A DNA stretch of 64,000 bases from Pseudoxanthomonas sp. J31 (GCF_000510725.1 NZ_AZNZ01000003.1:186001-250000); one strand, 5' to 3'; shown: positions 34,365 through 44,126, counted from the stretch's first letter. Translations and numbers: made by a program. The notes: generated from the sequence alone by a model not told the origin.

Positions 34365-34489
34365 CCCGCCGTCGGCGTGCCGTTCCTGGCTTCGCGCGCG
34401 GCGCGCTTCTTCGCGTCCTTCTCGTCCTGCTTCTTCTTTTTCGCCAGCTCGCGCTGGCGCTTCTCGAAGGAATAGTTCGGCTTGGCCAT
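34361..34489 (-). CDS. Small lysine-rich protein coupled to the DUF188 gene
   Basis: A 42-residue, very basic protein ([20 protein letters not shown], then [17 protein letters not shown]). It is helical and highly charged, with no hydrophobic segment. Short [11 protein letters not shown]-type proteins recur in gammaproteobacteria as conserved hypotheticals, possibly ribosome- or nucleic-acid-associated. The stop overlaps the next ATG by the ATGA pattern. Confidence 0.7.
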   Translation of the reverse strand: MAKPNYSFEKRQRELAKKKKQDEKDAKKRAAREARNGTPTAG

Positions 34490-34563
34490 CTGCACTCTCG
34501 TCGGATCGAGGGGGCAGTGTACGCGCCCCGGGCGCGGGCCGGCCGCCAGGCCGCGGCTGCCGT

Positions 34564-37509
34564 TCAGAACGGCAGCACGATCGGCGGCGCCTCGCCGGCG
34601 GGCAGGGCGCGGTCGCGGCCGTCGGCCTTGGCCCGGTAAAGGGCCGCGTCGGCGCTGCGCAGCAGGTCGTCGGGGCTGGCGCCGTCGGCCGGGCGCACGC
34701 TGGCCGCACCGATGCTGACGGTGACCGCATCGCCCACGCTGGAGGCGCGGTGCGGCATGGCGCAGGCGCGGATCCCGGCCACCATGCGCTGCGCGCGTTC
34801 CAGCGCCGCCTCGGCGTCGCAGTCGCGCAGCAGCACCGCGAACTCCTCGCCACCGTAGCGCGCCACAAGACCTTCGCCGGGACCGACCATGTCGGCCAGG
34901 CGGTTGGCCACCGCGACCAGGGCGGTGTCGCCGCCGAGGTGGCCGTAGCTGTCGTTGTAGGCCTTGAAGTCGTCCACGTCGACCAGCAGCACCGCCAGCG
35001 GCGCGTCGCGGTTGGCGTGGTCGTTCCAGGCCTCGCGCAGGCGGCGGTTGAACTCGCCGCGGTTGGGGATGCCGGTCAGGGCGTCGCTGGCGGCGATCCG
35101 GCGCAGGCGCTCGTTGGCCTCGCGCAGGGCCTCGGTGCGCAGCGCCACCTCGCGGGTCAGCTCGCGCTCGCGGATGCGTGCGGCGCGCAGGCGCAGGCGC
35201 ACGCCCAGCACCACCAGCCCGGCCAGGGCCAGCAGCGCCAGGCCGCGCACCCACCAGGTCTGGTGCCAGCGCGGCAGCAGGGTGAAGTGCAGGCTGGCGC
35301 CCTCCATGTTCCACACCCCGTCGTTGTTGCTGGCCACCACCCGGAACACGTAGTCGCCCGGCGGCAGGTTGGTGTAGTGGGCGCGGCGCATGTTGCCGGC
35401 CTCGTTCCAGCCGCGGTCGAAGCCCTCCAGCCGGTAGCGGTAGCGCACCGCCGTCGGCGCCACGTAGCTCATCGCCGCGTAGTGCAGTTCCAGGCGCTCG
35501 ACCCCGGGGGCGAGGCGCGGCGCCCCCTCCGGATCCACTTCCACGCCGTCCACCAGCAGGCGCTCCACCGTTACCGGCGGCCGCTGCGGGTTGCCCTGCA
35601 TGCGCCCGGGATCGACCAGCACCAGGCCCTTGGCGGTGCCGAACCACATGCGGCCGTCGGCGGTGCGCCCGGCCGGGGTCTGCGAGGCGCCGTTGCCCTG
35701 GGCGTTGAGCATGCCGTCGGCGGTGCCGAACCACTGCGGCGCGACCTTGCGCGCATGCCCGCGGTCCAGCGCCGCCAGGTCGGAGCGCGCGATGCGGCCG
35801 ATGCCGCGGTTGGAGCTGAACCAGAAGTTGCCGTCGCCGTCGTCCAGCAGCGCGAACACCGCATCGCCGTGGAAGCCGGCGTCTTCGGCGTAGCGGGTGG
35901 CCACGCCGCGGCGGACATGGACGATGCCGTTGCCGGTGCCCAGCCACAGGCTGCCGTCCTCGCCGGGATGGAAGGCGAACACGCTGCCGGACAGGCCGCC
36001 GACGCCGCAGTCGTCCAGGCGCCCGCCCTGCAGGCAGCGCAGGCCGCTGCGCAGGCCGATCCACAGGCGGCCGTCCGGATCCTCGTACAGCGAGCGCACG
36101 TCGTCGCCGCGGGTGGGCTCGGCCACGTGCACCTGGCCGCCGTCGATCCGGGCCACGCCCTGCAGGGTGCCGACCCACATGCCGCCGGCCCGCGCCGGGG
36201 CGAATGCGAACACGATGGTCCCGGGCAGGCCGTGGCCGATGCTGAAGTGGCGGGCGCGGCCGGCGCGGTCGAAGCGGATCACGCCTTCGGTGCCGCCGAC
36301 CCACAGCTGCCCGGCCGCGTCGCCGAGGATGGCGCGCACCAGCTGGCTCGGCAGCTGCCGGTTGTAGGCCTCCGCCGGCTCCAGGTACGGCTCGCGGTAG
36401 CGCGCCAGGCCGCCGCCATCGGTGCCGATCCAGAGCGTGCCATCGGCGGCCGGGTGCACCGCGCGCACCGCGTTGGAGGCCATCGGCGCGGTGATGGTGA
36501 CCAGCTTGGACTGGCTCAGCCGGTGCACGCCGCTGGAGGTGGTGCCGATCCAGAGGTTGCCCTCGCGATCCTCCAGCATCGAGCGCACGGTCTCGCCGTG
36601 CAGGCCCTCGAGGCTGTCGTCGCAGAAGAAGTCGGCGGCGGTCAGGCGGCACAGGCCGGCGCCCAGCGGCGCGAACCAGACCGTGCCCTCGCGGTCGCCG
36701 TAGAGGGTGTAGATGCGGCTCTGGTCCAGCGCGGCGATGCGCCGCTCGCGGTGGAAGCGGCCGTCGCGGAAGTAGGCCGGGCCGTTCTGGGTGCCGACCC
36801 AGGCGGTGCCGGAGGCGTCCATGGTCAGGCTGTAGACGGCGTTGGAGGGCAGGCCGTCGTGGGCGTCGTACAGGCGCGCGCCGCTCCCGTCCCCGGCCCA
36901 GTGCACCACGCCCACGCCGTCGGCGGCGATCCACACGCCGCCGGCCGGGTCGGCGACGATGGCGCGGTAGAAGCCGCGCGGCGGGAAGCCTTCGGCGTCG
37001 CCCAGCAGCCGCGCATCGTCGTCGGCGATCCGGACCACGCCCAGGTTGGTGGTCACCCACAGCGCGCCGCCGGCATCGGTGACGATGCCGAACACGCTGT
37101 CGGCGCCCTGCGGCAGCGCCACCTGGCGCAGCTGGTTGCCGCGGCGGTGGTAGAGACCGCCGTTGAGCGTGCCTACCCACAGGCCCTGGTCGCCGTCGCT
37201 GGCCACGGCGGTGATGGCCGAGCTCTGCAGTACCGGTGCGTTGCGCGGCTCGAAGGTGTCGAAGCCCTGGCCGCTGTGCCGCGCCAGGCCGGCGTAGGTG
37301 GACAGCCAGATGGTGCCGTCGGCGTGCTGGGCGATGCCGAGCACGGTGCCCTGCGGCAGCTGGTTCTCGTACCAGACGTGGGTGAACTGGCCGATCGGCC
37401 GGTCCGGGGCGAGGGCTTGGACCGGCGACGCCGCAAGCAGCGCGGCGAAAGCGCAAGCCCCGAGCGCGAGGGCGTGCCCGGGCTTACGCAGCGGTGCAAC
37501 TCCGGGCAT
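34564..37509 (-). CDS. Beta-propeller sensor diguanylate cyclase (Reg_prop, Y_Y_Y, GGDEF)
   Basis: A 981-residue inner-membrane protein. After a signal peptide ([18 protein letters not shown]) come about twelve to fourteen Reg_prop repeats, e.g. [38 protein letters not shown] and [18 protein letters not shown]. They form a periplasmic sensor of two propellers. A Y_Y_Y domain ([20 protein letters not shown]) follows, then one membrane helix ([20 protein letters not shown]) and a short coiled region. The GGDEF domain has its active motif as GGEEF (residues 886-890), so diguanylate cyclase activity is expected. The upstream inhibitory RxxD site is not present (GPGE at that place), suggesting loss of product feedback. 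Ligand unknown; oligosaccharides are sensed by some relatives. ATG 37509 is preceded by GGGGG. Confidence 0.93.
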   Translation of the reverse strand: MPGVAPLRKPGHALALGACAFAALLAASPVQALAPDRPIGQFTHVWYENQLPQGTVLGIAQHADGTIWLSTYAGLARHSGQGFDTFEPRNAPVLQSSAITAVASDGDQGLWVGTLNGGLYHRRGNQLRQVALPQGADSVFGIVTDAGGALWVTTNLGVVRIADDDARLLGDAEGFPPRGFYRAIVADPAGGVWIAADGVGVVHWAGDGSGARLYDAHDGLPSNAVYSLTMDASGTAWVGTQNGPAYFRDGRFHRERRIAALDQSRIYTLYGDREGTVWFAPLGAGLCRLTAADFFCDDSLEGLHGETVRSMLEDREGNLWIGTTSSGVHRLSQSKLVTITAPMASNAVRAVHPAADGTLWIGTDGGGLARYREPYLEPAEAYNRQLPSQLVRAILGDAAGQLWVGGTEGVIRFDRAGRARHFSIGHGLPGTIVFAFAPARAGGMWVGTLQGVARIDGGQVHVAEPTRGDDVRSLYEDPDGRLWIGLRSGLRCLQGGRLDDCGVGGLSGSVFAFHPGEDGSLWLGTGNGIVHVRRGVATRYAEDAGFHGDAVFALLDDGDGNFWFSSNRGIGRIARSDLAALDRGHARKVAPQWFGTADGMLNAQGNGASQTPAGRTADGRMWFGTAKGLVLVDPGRMQGNPQRPPVTVERLLVDGVEVDPEGAPRLAPGVERLELHYAAMSYVAPTAVRYRYRLEGFDRGWNEAGNMRRAHYTNLPPGDYVFRVVASNNDGVWNMEGASLHFTLLPRWHQTWWVRGLALLALAGLVVLGVRLRLRAARIRERELTREVALRTEALREANERLRRIAASDALTGIPNRGEFNRRLREAWNDHANRDAPLAVLLVDVDDFKAYNDSYGHLGGDTALVAVANRLADMVGPGEGLVARYGGEEFAVLLRDCDAEAALERAQRMVAGIRACAMPHRASSVGDAVTVSIGAASVRPADGASPDDLLRSADAALYRAKADGRDRALPAGEAPPIVLPF

Positions 37510-37618
37510 CGGTCCCCCTAACCGGTCGGTGCGCGGATATTAGCAGTGCGTCACATCCTGCGCTGCGCGACCAAAGGCGTACGGACCCGTGTGGTGGGGG
37601 CTGGCAGGGCGGGGCGGC

Positions 37619-38098
37619 TCAGCCGCGGATGGCCGCCTCGATCTTCGCCACGTCGATCCGGCGCATGGTCATCATCGCCGCGAAGGCGCGCCGGGCCACG
37701 CCGGGGTCCGGGCTGTTGATGGCCTCGAGCAGCACCCGCGGGGTGATCTGCCAGGACACGCCCCAGCGGTCCTTGCACCAGCCGCATTCGCTCTCCTGGC
37801 CGCCGTTGCCGACGATGGCGTCCCAGTAGCGGTCGGTTTCGGCCTGGTCGGCGGTGGCGACCTGGAACGAGAAGGCCTCGGTCTGCTTGAAGTGCGGGCC
37901 GCCGTTGAGGCCAACGCAGGGCAGGCCCAGCACGGTGAACTCCACGGTCAGCACGTCGCCGGCCTTGCCGGAGGGGAAATCGGCCGGGGCGCGGAAGATC
38001 CGGCCGACCGAGCTGTCGGGGAAGACGCTGGCGTAAAAACGCGCGGCCTCGAGGGCGTCGCGTTCGTACCACAGGCAGATTGTGTTGCGCGCAACCAT
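37619..38098 (-). CDS. PhnB-like VOC superfamily protein
   Basis: A 159-residue cytosolic protein of the PhnB/3-dmu-9 3-mt branch of the vicinal oxygen chelate superfamily: NTICLWYERDALEAARFYAS, FTVLGLPCVGLNGGPHFKQT, SECGWCKDRWGVSWQITPRV and MMTMRRIDVAKIEAAIRG. These enzymes often turn out to be non-catalytic or uncharacterised despite the methyltransferase label. The C-terminal MTMRRIDVAKIEAA is shared by many such proteins. Confidence 0.88.
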   Translation of the reverse strand: MVARNTICLWYERDALEAARFYASVFPDSSVGRIFRAPADFPSGKAGDVLTVEFTVLGLPCVGLNGGPHFKQTEAFSFQVATADQAETDRYWDAIVGNGGQESECGWCKDRWGVSWQITPRVLLEAINSPDPGVARRAFAAMMTMRRIDVAKIEAAIRG

Positions 38099-38316
38099 GG
38101 TGATGTCTCCTGCAGGGGCGGGCTACTCGCCGCGCGGCGCCTGGCGGCCGCCGCGCGGTGATCTCTTCCTGTACGTCGTCCGGCGCGGCCCGGAATCGAC
38201 ACCCGGACGGTGGAGGCGTGTCCTCGCCATGCCGCCCCGTGCACGCCGGGATCCGGGGCTTTCGGGGACTGCCACGCGGCAGGGGGCGTAGCCCCGGTGT
38301 CCAGGCGGCCGTGGCT

Positions 38317-39483
38317 TCAACTCTTCGGGTCCAGCCGCAGCAGCCAGCCCTGGCCGTCGCGGGTGCCGTCCTCCAGCAGCCAGACGGTGCCATCGGGGCC
38401 CTGTTCGACTTCGCGGATGCGGCGGCCCATGTCGTAGCGTTCGGCCTCGCGGGCGTCGGTGCCGTCAAATGCGATCCGCACCAGCGACTTCGACGACAGG
38501 CCGCCGATCAGGCCCGAGCCCTTCCAGCCCGGATAGCGGTCGCCGCTGTAGATCACGAAGCCGGCCGGCGAGATCACCGGGTTCCAGCTCACCGCCGGGG
38601 CGTGGAATTCCGGCCGGGTGTCGTGGTCGGGGATGGGCTTGCCATCGTAGTGGTCGCCGTTGGAGACGACGGGATATCCGTAGTTGTCGCCGCGCTCGAT
38701 CAGGTTGAGCTCGTCGCCGCCCTTGGGGCCCATCTCGTGCGCCCACAGCCGGCCCTCGCCGTCGAAGGCCACGCCGAGGATGTTGCGGTGGCCCAGCGAC
38801 CACACCTGCGCGGCCACGCCGCCCTGGTCCACGAACGGGTTGTCGGCCGGCACGCTGCCGTCGTCGTCGAGCCGGATCATCTTGCCCAGGTTGGTCTTCA
38901 TGTCCTGGGCCGGATCGAACTTCTGCCGCTCGCTGGAGCTGATCCACAGCTTGCCGTCGCTGCCGAAGGCGATGCGCTGGCCGAAGTGGCCCTGGCCGCT
39001 GACCTTCGGTTGCTGGCGCCAGATCACCTGCAGCCCGTCGAGCCTGCCGCCGCCGTCCTGGTCCAGCACCAGCCTCGCCCGGGCCACGGCCGCGCCTGCG
39101 GTGCCGCCTTCGCCGGCCTCGCTGTAGCTGATGTAGACCAGCTGGTTCCCGGCAAAGCCCGGATGCAGGACCACGTCGGCAAGTCCGCCCTGGCCGCCAT
39201 GCGCCACCTTCGGTACGCCGGCGACCGTGCCCAGCTTGCCGCTGGCCGGATCGAACAGGCGCAGGTTGCCCGCCATCTCGGTCACCAGCAGGCGGCCGTC
39301 AGGCAGGAAGGTCATGGCCCAGGGCGAGTCGAAGCGCTGCACTTCGGCGACCGCGAACGGTGCGTTGGCCAGCGCCACCCGGGCCTGCGGCGCGGCCTGC
39401 GCCGGTGCGACCAGGGCAACGGGAGCGCTGGCCAGCAGCCCCAGGGTCGCGGCCAGGGCGAGCGGGATCCGGGTCGATTTCAT
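38317..39483 (-). CDS. Exported PQQ-dependent aldose sugar dehydrogenase (YliI-like)
   Basis: A 388-residue protein with a signal peptide (MKSTRIPLALAATLGLLASA, cleavage around AQA). It is a six-bladed glucose/sorbosone dehydrogenase propeller: FDSPWAMTFLPDGRLLVTE, HGGQGGLADVVLHPGF, GQGHFGQRIAFGSDGKLWIS, WSLGHRNILGVAFD, EMGPKGGDELNLIERG and NYGYPVVSNGDHYDG. E. coli YliI (Asd) is a soluble PQQ aldose dehydrogenase with the same layout. Start 39483 has AAGGAG 5 bases upstream. Compared with 20583-22037 it lacks a cytochrome domain, so electrons must go to a separate acceptor. Confidence 0.9.
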   Translation of the reverse strand: MKSTRIPLALAATLGLLASAPVALVAPAQAAPQARVALANAPFAVAEVQRFDSPWAMTFLPDGRLLVTEMAGNLRLFDPASGKLGTVAGVPKVAHGGQGGLADVVLHPGFAGNQLVYISYSEAGEGGTAGAAVARARLVLDQDGGGRLDGLQVIWRQQPKVSGQGHFGQRIAFGSDGKLWISSSERQKFDPAQDMKTNLGKMIRLDDDGSVPADNPFVDQGGVAAQVWSLGHRNILGVAFDGEGRLWAHEMGPKGGDELNLIERGDNYGYPVVSNGDHYDGKPIPDHDTRPEFHAPAVSWNPVISPAGFVIYSGDRYPGWKGSGLIGGLSSKSLVRIAFDGTDAREAERYDMGRRIREVEQGPDGTVWLLEDGTRDGQGWLLRLDPKS

Positions 39484-39611
39484 GGCGTCTCCTTGCATGC
39501 GGAAGTGGCGGCCACCGTAGCCGGCGCAACCTTGGGCGAGTGTCAACGCCAGCGCCCTCGCAGCCGCATTCGCCCCCAGGCCACCGTTGCGCGGAACTGC
39601 CCGCCCTCTCG

Positions 39612-39635
39612 CCAACCCCTCCCGCGAAGGGTTGG
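39612..39635 (-). terminator. Hairpin downstream of the ABC export operon
   Basis: CCAACCC (39612-39618) and GGGTTGG (39629-39635) pair across a 10-base loop, 20 bases beyond the ATPase stop in the direction of transcription. No T-run is present, so termination is likely but unproven. Confidence 0.4.
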
Positions 39636-39655
39636 GGGCTCCAGGGACGTGGCGC

Positions 39656-40360
39656 TCAGCCGTGGCGTTTGTCGGAGACGATGGCGCCGTCGACCAGGGA
39701 GATGGTGCGGTCGCAGGTCCCGGCCAGGCGCGGGTCGTGGGTCACCACCAGCACCGCGCAACCGGACTGCTCGTTGAAGCGGCGCAGCAGGGCGAACACG
39801 TCGGCGGCGGTCCTGGTGTCCAGGTTGCCGGTGGGCTCGTCGGCCAGCAGCAGCGAAGGGCGGGTGACCAGGGCGCGGGCGATCGCCACGCGCTGCTGCT
39901 GGCCGCCAGAGAGCTGGTCCGGGCGGCGGTCGGCGAACTTCTCCAGGCCGACGTCGGCCAGCAGGCCGCGGGCGATGTCCACGATCTCCGGTGTCGGCTT
40001 GCCGTTGGCCACCATCCATGGCATGAGCACGTTCTCCAGCGCGGTGAACGCGCCGATCAGGTGGTGGAACTGGAAGACGAAGCCGATGTGGCGGCCGCGC
40101 AATGCGGTGCGCGCCTCGTCGTCCATCTCCCGCGTCGGCTGCCCGCCCAGGTACAGCTCGCCGGCGGTGGGCGAGTCGAGCAGGCCAAGCAGGTTGAGCA
40201 GGGTGCTCTTGCCCGAGCCGGACGGGCCGACCAGGGCGGCAAAGTCGGCGCTGTCCAGGCGCAGGTCGATGCCGTGCAGCACCTCGACCTCGTTCGGCTT
40301 GCCGATGTTGTAGGACTTGCGCAGCCCTTCCAGGCGCAGGACCTCGCGCGGCTCAGGCAT
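39656..40360 (-). CDS. ABC transporter ATP-binding protein (LolD/MacB-type)
   Basis: A 234-residue ATPase with all motifs: Walker [14 protein letters not shown]-loop [19 protein letters not shown], signature [15 protein letters not shown], Walker [13 protein letters not shown] and H-loop VVTHDPRL. The [15 protein letters not shown] stretch is characteristic of the LolD/MacB/FtsE group. Its start overlaps the permease stop by 8 bases, so it is the last gene of a three-gene operon (adaptor, permease, ATPase). It powers the permease; likely cargo is a lipoprotein, lipid, peptide or drug. Confidence 0.93.
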   Translation of the reverse strand: MPEPREVLRLEGLRKSYNIGKPNEVEVLHGIDLRLDSADFAALVGPSGSGKSTLLNLLGLLDSPTAGELYLGGQPTREMDDEARTALRGRHIGFVFQFHHLIGAFTALENVLMPWMVANGKPTPEIVDIARGLLADVGLEKFADRRPDQLSGGQQQRVAIARALVTRPSLLLADEPTGNLDTRTAADVFALLRRFNEQSGCAVLVVTHDPRLAGTCDRTISLVDGAIVSDKRHG

Positions 40361-41555
40361 GGCGGATCGCCTCCACCGGGTCCAGGCGCGAGGCGCGCCA
40401 GGCTGGCACCAGCGCCGCGCCGGTGCCGGCCAGGGTGGCCAGTGCCATTGCCGCCGGCACCAGGATCGGCGGCAGGTCGATGGTGAACAGCTTCGGCCCG
40501 AACGTATTGAACGCGGCCGCCAGGCCCCAGCCGGCCAGCGCGCCGATCGCCGAGCCGGCCAGGCCCAGCACCGCGCCCTGGACCAGGAACACCTGCAGCA
40601 TCTGCCGCCGGCGGGTGCCCATGGCGCGCAGGATGCCAATCTCGCGGGTGCGCTGGGCCACGCTCACCGCCAGCACGCTGGCGATGCCCAGCGCCACCGA
40701 GATGGCGACGAAGAAGCTGATCATGCGCGTGGACATGCTCTGCGAGGCCAGCGCGTTCATCAGCTGGGCATTGGTCTGCATCCAGCTCTCGGCCTTCAGC
40801 CCGGTCAGGCCGTTGATGCGCGCGGCCATGCGGTCGGCGGCGAACACGTCCTCCACGGTCACGTCGATCACGGTGGCGCCGCCAGGCAGGGCCAGCAGCG
40901 ACTGCGCCTGCTTGAGGTCCAGGTAGACGTAGCGTGCGTCCAGCTCGCGCACGCCCAGCTCGAAGATGCCGGCCACGTTGATCACCGCCTCGCGGCCGTT
41001 GCCGGCGTCCAGGCGCAGCTTGCCGCCGGTGCGCAAGCCCAGGTCCTCGGCCAGCTTGCGGCCGACCACGCCGTTGCCGGAGCCGACGTCCAGCCTGCCC
41101 TCGACCATGTTCTCGTGCAGCGGGATCACCCGCAGGTAGCGCGCCAGGTCGATCCCGACCAGGGCCACCGATTCGGTGGCATCGCCGCGGCGGCCGAACG
41201 CCGGGCCCGAGACCACCGGCGAGACCGCGGTGACGCCCGGCAGGCGCCCGATCACGTCGCGCACCTGCAGCCAGTTGTCGATCGGACGCAGCGCCTGCGG
41301 GCGCGGGTCCTCCAGCACCAGTTGCAGCGTTCCCGGCTGCGCCGGCGCCAGCAGGTTGACCTCGCGCGGCGCTTCCACCCGCACGTGCGCCTGGGTGCCC
41401 AGGGTGCGTTCGATGAGGTTCTGCTGCAGCCCGGAGATCAGCGCGGTGACGAACACGATCACCGCCACGCCCACCGCGATCCCGCACAGGATCAGCAGCG
41501 ACTGCGCGCGTCCCTGGCGCAGGAAGCGCATGGCGATGGTGGCCTCGATCCACAT
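40353..41555 (-). CDS. ABC transporter permease (LolC/E, MacB/DevC-type)
   Basis: 400 residues with a membrane helix after [10 protein letters not shown] ([20 protein letters not shown]), a large periplasmic domain (about 45-265: [20 protein letters not shown] ... [14 protein letters not shown]) and three C-terminal helices ([20 protein letters not shown] and the [18 protein letters not shown] region). This four-helix MacB-type (type VII) ABC topology does not form a classic channel but couples ATP hydrolysis to periplasmic movement. The conserved [20 protein letters not shown] loop sits between the last helices. Starts 2 bases after the adaptor gene. Confidence 0.9.
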   Translation of the reverse strand: MWIEATIAMRFLRQGRAQSLLILCGIAVGVAVIVFVTALISGLQQNLIERTLGTQAHVRVEAPREVNLLAPAQPGTLQLVLEDPRPQALRPIDNWLQVRDVIGRLPGVTAVSPVVSGPAFGRRGDATESVALVGIDLARYLRVIPLHENMVEGRLDVGSGNGVVGRKLAEDLGLRTGGKLRLDAGNGREAVINVAGIFELGVRELDARYVYLDLKQAQSLLALPGGATVIDVTVEDVFAADRMAARINGLTGLKAESWMQTNAQLMNALASQSMSTRMISFFVAISVALGIASVLAVSVAQRTREIGILRAMGTRRRQMLQVFLVQGAVLGLAGSAIGALAGWGLAAAFNTFGPKLFTIDLPPILVPAAMALATLAGTGAALVPAWRASRLDPVEAIRHA

Positions 41556-41557
41556 GC

Positions 41558-42832
41558 TCAGCCGGCGCCACCCTGCACGGCGGCGGGCAGGGCGCGGTCC
41601 TCGCCCTCCGTGGCGGCCGGCTGCGGGGCGGGCAGGGGTTGCGCGCGCAGGCGCACGCGCGCACCGTCGCGCGGGAGTTCCGCCGGATCCAGCGCGCCGG
41701 CGGCCAGCACCCTGTCGCCGGCGGCCAGGCCTTCGACGATCTCGGTCATTGCAAGGCCGCGCAGGCCGAGCGCCACCGGCACGCGCTGCACGCGGCCGCC
41801 GCGCACGCGCAGCACCTCGGCGCGGCTGGCGCCTGGCTCGTTGCCGAGCAGGGCGTCGTTGGGCACGGCCAGGGCGTTGTCGCGGCGGCCGGTGAGGATG
41901 GTCGCGGTGACGGTCATGTCCTGGCGCACGAAGTCGGCGGCCGGATCGATGCGCAGGCGCACGTCCACGGTGCCGCGCGCCGGGTCGATGCCGGGGGCGA
42001 TGTGGTACACGGTGGCGGCGAACGGGCGGCCGGGGAAGGCGTCGGCCACGCAGGTCGCAGGCTGGCCGGTCTCGAGCAGGGCCAGGTTCTTCTCGTCCAG
42101 CGGCAGCAGGATCTCGCCGGGCGCATCGGCCGCGATCTCCAGCAGCACCTGGCCCGGGGTGACGGTGTCGCCGGGCTCGACCTGGCGGGCCAGCACCGTG
42201 CCGGCCACGGTGGCGCGGATCACCGCGCGCTCCAGGTCGGCCTCGGCCGCGCGCAGGCGTTCGAGCGCCTGGGTTTCCAGGGCGCCGCCGCTGGCCACCG
42301 CCGCGGCGGCCACGCGCGCCTGCTCGGCCGCGGCGCGGGCGGCGACCAGCGCCTGCGCGGCCTGTTCCACGCTTTCGCGCGAGACCAGCTGGCGCTCGCC
42401 CAGCTCGCGCCGGCGCGTGGCTTCGCGCTCGGCCTGGGCCAGGTCGGCCTGGGCCTGGCGGTAGCGCGCCTGGGCGTCGGCGCGGTCGGTTCGGCGCAGG
42501 GTTTCCAGGGCAGCGCGGGCCTCGTCGCGGCGCGCTTCGAGGTCGGTCGCGCGCAGCACCACCAGCACGTCGCCCGGGGCCACGCGGTCGCCTTCCATCA
42601 CCCGCCGTTCCAGCACCAGGCCCGAGATTTCCGCACCCACCTGGACCCGCGACAGCGCCGCCACCCGCCCGGTTGCCACCACGTTCTGCACCAGTGGACC
42701 GGCGGCCACCTCGTAGCCGGGCAGTGCCGGGCCGCGCCAGCGCATCACCGCCCACGAAAGCAGCACCAGCAGGAGCACGAGTGCGGTCGCGACCATCCAG
42801 CGGTGCCGCGTGGAAGGGTGGGGCATGGACAT
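41558..42832 (-). CDS. Periplasmic adaptor (membrane fusion) protein, MacA/HlyD-like
   Basis: A 424-residue adaptor with an N-terminal anchor helix (MVATALVLLLVLLSWAVM), the lipoyl half-motif GYEVAAGPLVQNVVATGRVA, a long coiled coil (about 110-200: RRDEARAALETLRRTDRADA ... RAAAEQARVAAAAVAS) and the second lipoyl part RATVAGTVLARQVEPGDTVT. Beta-barrel segments LPLDEKNLALLETGQPATC and VRLRIDPAADFVRQDMTVTA follow. It bridges the inner-membrane transporter to an outer-membrane duct; no TolC-type gene is in this window. ATG 42832 is the favoured start, with ATG 42826 and 42796 possible. First gene of the operon with the permease and ATPase. Confidence 0.88.
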   Translation of the reverse strand: MSMPHPSTRHRWMVATALVLLLVLLSWAVMRWRGPALPGYEVAAGPLVQNVVATGRVAALSRVQVGAEISGLVLERRVMEGDRVAPGDVLVVLRATDLEARRDEARAALETLRRTDRADAQARYRQAQADLAQAEREATRRRELGERQLVSRESVEQAAQALVAARAAAEQARVAAAAVASGGALETQALERLRAAEADLERAVIRATVAGTVLARQVEPGDTVTPGQVLLEIAADAPGEILLPLDEKNLALLETGQPATCVADAFPGRPFAATVYHIAPGIDPARGTVDVRLRIDPAADFVRQDMTVTATILTGRRDNALAVPNDALLGNEPGASRAEVLRVRGGRVQRVPVALGLRGLAMTEIVEGLAAGDRVLAAGALDPAELPRDGARVRLRAQPLPAPQPAATEGEDRALPAAVQGGAG

Positions 42833-42948
42833 ACCTGGCACGAAAGGTCGCCAATCTTCGCCCGCAACGCGTGAGCGCGACAACGACGGCGGCTGGCTGC
42901 GGCGGGCGCGCGATTGCTAGGCTCGCCACTGGCGACGGGAGGCAACCC

Positions 42949-43986
42949 ATGCACAGAAGGCAGTTCCTCGGCGGCGCGATGGCCGCCTCCCTGCTGGCGC
43001 TGGCCGGCCCCGGGCGGGCGCGGGCCGCGGCCGCGGCGCGGCTGTTGCCGCCGGCGCTGCGGCCCGGCGACACCGTGGGCCTGGTCAGCCCGTCCTCGGC
43101 CACCGACGACAGGCTCAAGCTGCAGCTGGCGGCCGAGGCGATGCAAGCGCTGGGCTTCGAGGTGCGCGCCGGCGAGCACTACGGCAACCGCCGCGGCCAC
43201 CTGGCCGGCAGCGACGCCGACCGCGCCGGCGACATCAACCGCATGTTCGCCGACCCAAAGGTGCGGGCGCTGGTATGCGTGCGCGGCGGGGCCGGCGCGG
43301 CGCGGCTGCTGCCGCTGCTGGACTACGCGCTGATCCGGCGCAATCCCAAGGTGCTGCTGGGCTATTCGGACATCACCGCGCTGCACTGCGCGATCCAGGC
43401 GCGGACCGGGCTGGTGACCTTCCACGGCCCGATTGGCGCCGGCAGCTGGAACCGCTTCGTGGTCGACCAGTTCCGCCGGGTGTTCTTCGAACGAGAACTG
43501 CTGGAGTACCGCAACCCGCCGGACGACGACGCGGACGAACTGGTCCCGCGCCGCAACCGCACCATGACCATCCGCGGCGGCCGCGCCCGCGGCCGCCTGC
43601 TCGGCGGCAACCTGTCGGTGCTGGTGGGCCTGGCCGGTTCGCCGTACCTGCCGGCGTTCGACGGGGCGATCCTGTTCCTGGAGGACGTGGAGGAGGCGCC
43701 GTACCGGGTGGACCGGATGCTGACCACGCTCAAGCTGGCCGGGGTGCTGGACCGCATCGCGGGCTTCATCTTCGGCCAGTGCACGGACTGCGAGCCCGGC
43801 GCCGGCTACGGTTCGCTGACCCTGGAACAGATCCTCGACGACCATGTCCTCCCGCTGGGCATCCCCGCCTACCGCGGCGCGCAGATCGGCCACCTGCGCG
43901 AGCAGTTCATCGTGCCGGTCGGCGGCCAGGTCGAAATGGACGCCGACGCCGGCACCTTCCGGCTGCTGGAGCCAGTGTTCTCGTAG
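42949..43986 (+). CDS. LD-carboxypeptidase (peptidase S66), likely Tat-exported
   Basis: A 345-residue protein with a signal sequence containing a twin-arginine-like MHRRQFLGGAM followed by ASLLALAGPGRARA. The S66 catalytic residues are visible: nucleophile Ser in LLGYSDITALHC, Glu in AILFLEDVEEAPYRVDR and His in AQIGHLREQF. S66 enzymes cut the L,D-bond of murein tetrapeptides during peptidoglycan recycling, or act as self-immunity proteins against nucleotide-peptide antibiotics (MccF type). Export suggests a periplasmic murein role. GGGAGG is 6 bases ahead of ATG 42949. The stop codon overlaps the first GATTGGT heptad of the repeat region. Confidence 0.9.
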   Translation: MHRRQFLGGAMAASLLALAGPGRARAAAAARLLPPALRPGDTVGLVSPSSATDDRLKLQLAAEAMQALGFEVRAGEHYGNRRGHLAGSDADRAGDINRMFADPKVRALVCVRGGAGAARLLPLLDYALIRRNPKVLLGYSDITALHCAIQARTGLVTFHGPIGAGSWNRFVVDQFRRVFFERELLEYRNPPDDDADELVPRRNRTMTIRGGRARGRLLGGNLSVLVGLAGSPYLPAFDGAILFLEDVEEAPYRVDRMLTTLKLAGVLDRIAGFIFGQCTDCEPGAGYGSLTLEQILDDHVLPLGIPAYRGAQIGHLREQFIVPVGGQVEMDADAGTFRLLEPVFS

Positions 43987-44020
43987 ATTGGTGATTGGTG
44001 ATTCGGGATTGGTGATTCGT
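43986..44020 (+). repeat. Five GATTNGK heptad repeats (left arm)
   Basis: Five contiguous 7-base units read GATTGGT, GATTGGT, GATTCGG, GATTGGT, GATTCGT, starting on the last base of the LD-carboxypeptidase stop codon. The partially degenerate heptads match, in inverted sense, the cluster at 44061-44087. This type of GATTCGG array is familiar from xanthomonad intergenic regions, without known function. Confidence 0.75.
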
Positions 44021-44060
44021 GGGAGCGGGAACCGGGCGTGGCGGTGAGGCAAGGTCACGG

Positions 44061-44087
44061 CCCGAATCCCGAATCCCGAATCCCGAA
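44061..44087 (-). repeat. CCCGAAT heptad repeats (right arm)
   Basis: Three perfect copies of CCCGAAT plus CCCGAA form a tandem array ending 1 base before the copA -35 box. Read on the minus strand it is GATTCGG repeated, the inverse of the array at 43986-44020. The two arrays could pair into an imperfect stem with a loop of about 40 bases. Confidence 0.8.
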
Positions 44088-44088
44088 C

Positions 44089-44119
44089 TTGACCTTCCCA
44101 TGATGGGAAGGTTCACCAT
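44089..44119 (+). promoter_or_regulatory. CueR-type copper-responsive promoter of copA
   Basis: TTGACC (-35, 44089-44094) is followed by a 19-base spacer with the exact dyad ACCTTCCCA-TGA-TGGGAAGGT (44092-44112) and a -10-like CACCAT (44114-44119). A long 19-base spacer holding a dyad between -35 and -10 is the hallmark of MerR-family promoters, and the half-site ACCTTCC matches known CueR boxes of copA and cueO promoters. The gene for a CueR-like regulator is the last gene of the same operon. Transcription would start near 44125-44127. Confidence 0.88.
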
Positions 44120-44126
44120 GGTCGCC

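Noticed and set aside
34198-37521. 1,107-codon plus-strand ORF opposite the propeller-GGDEF gene
   Set aside because: Antisense shadow; the minus-strand gene has clear Reg_prop, Y_Y_Y and GGDEF motifs.
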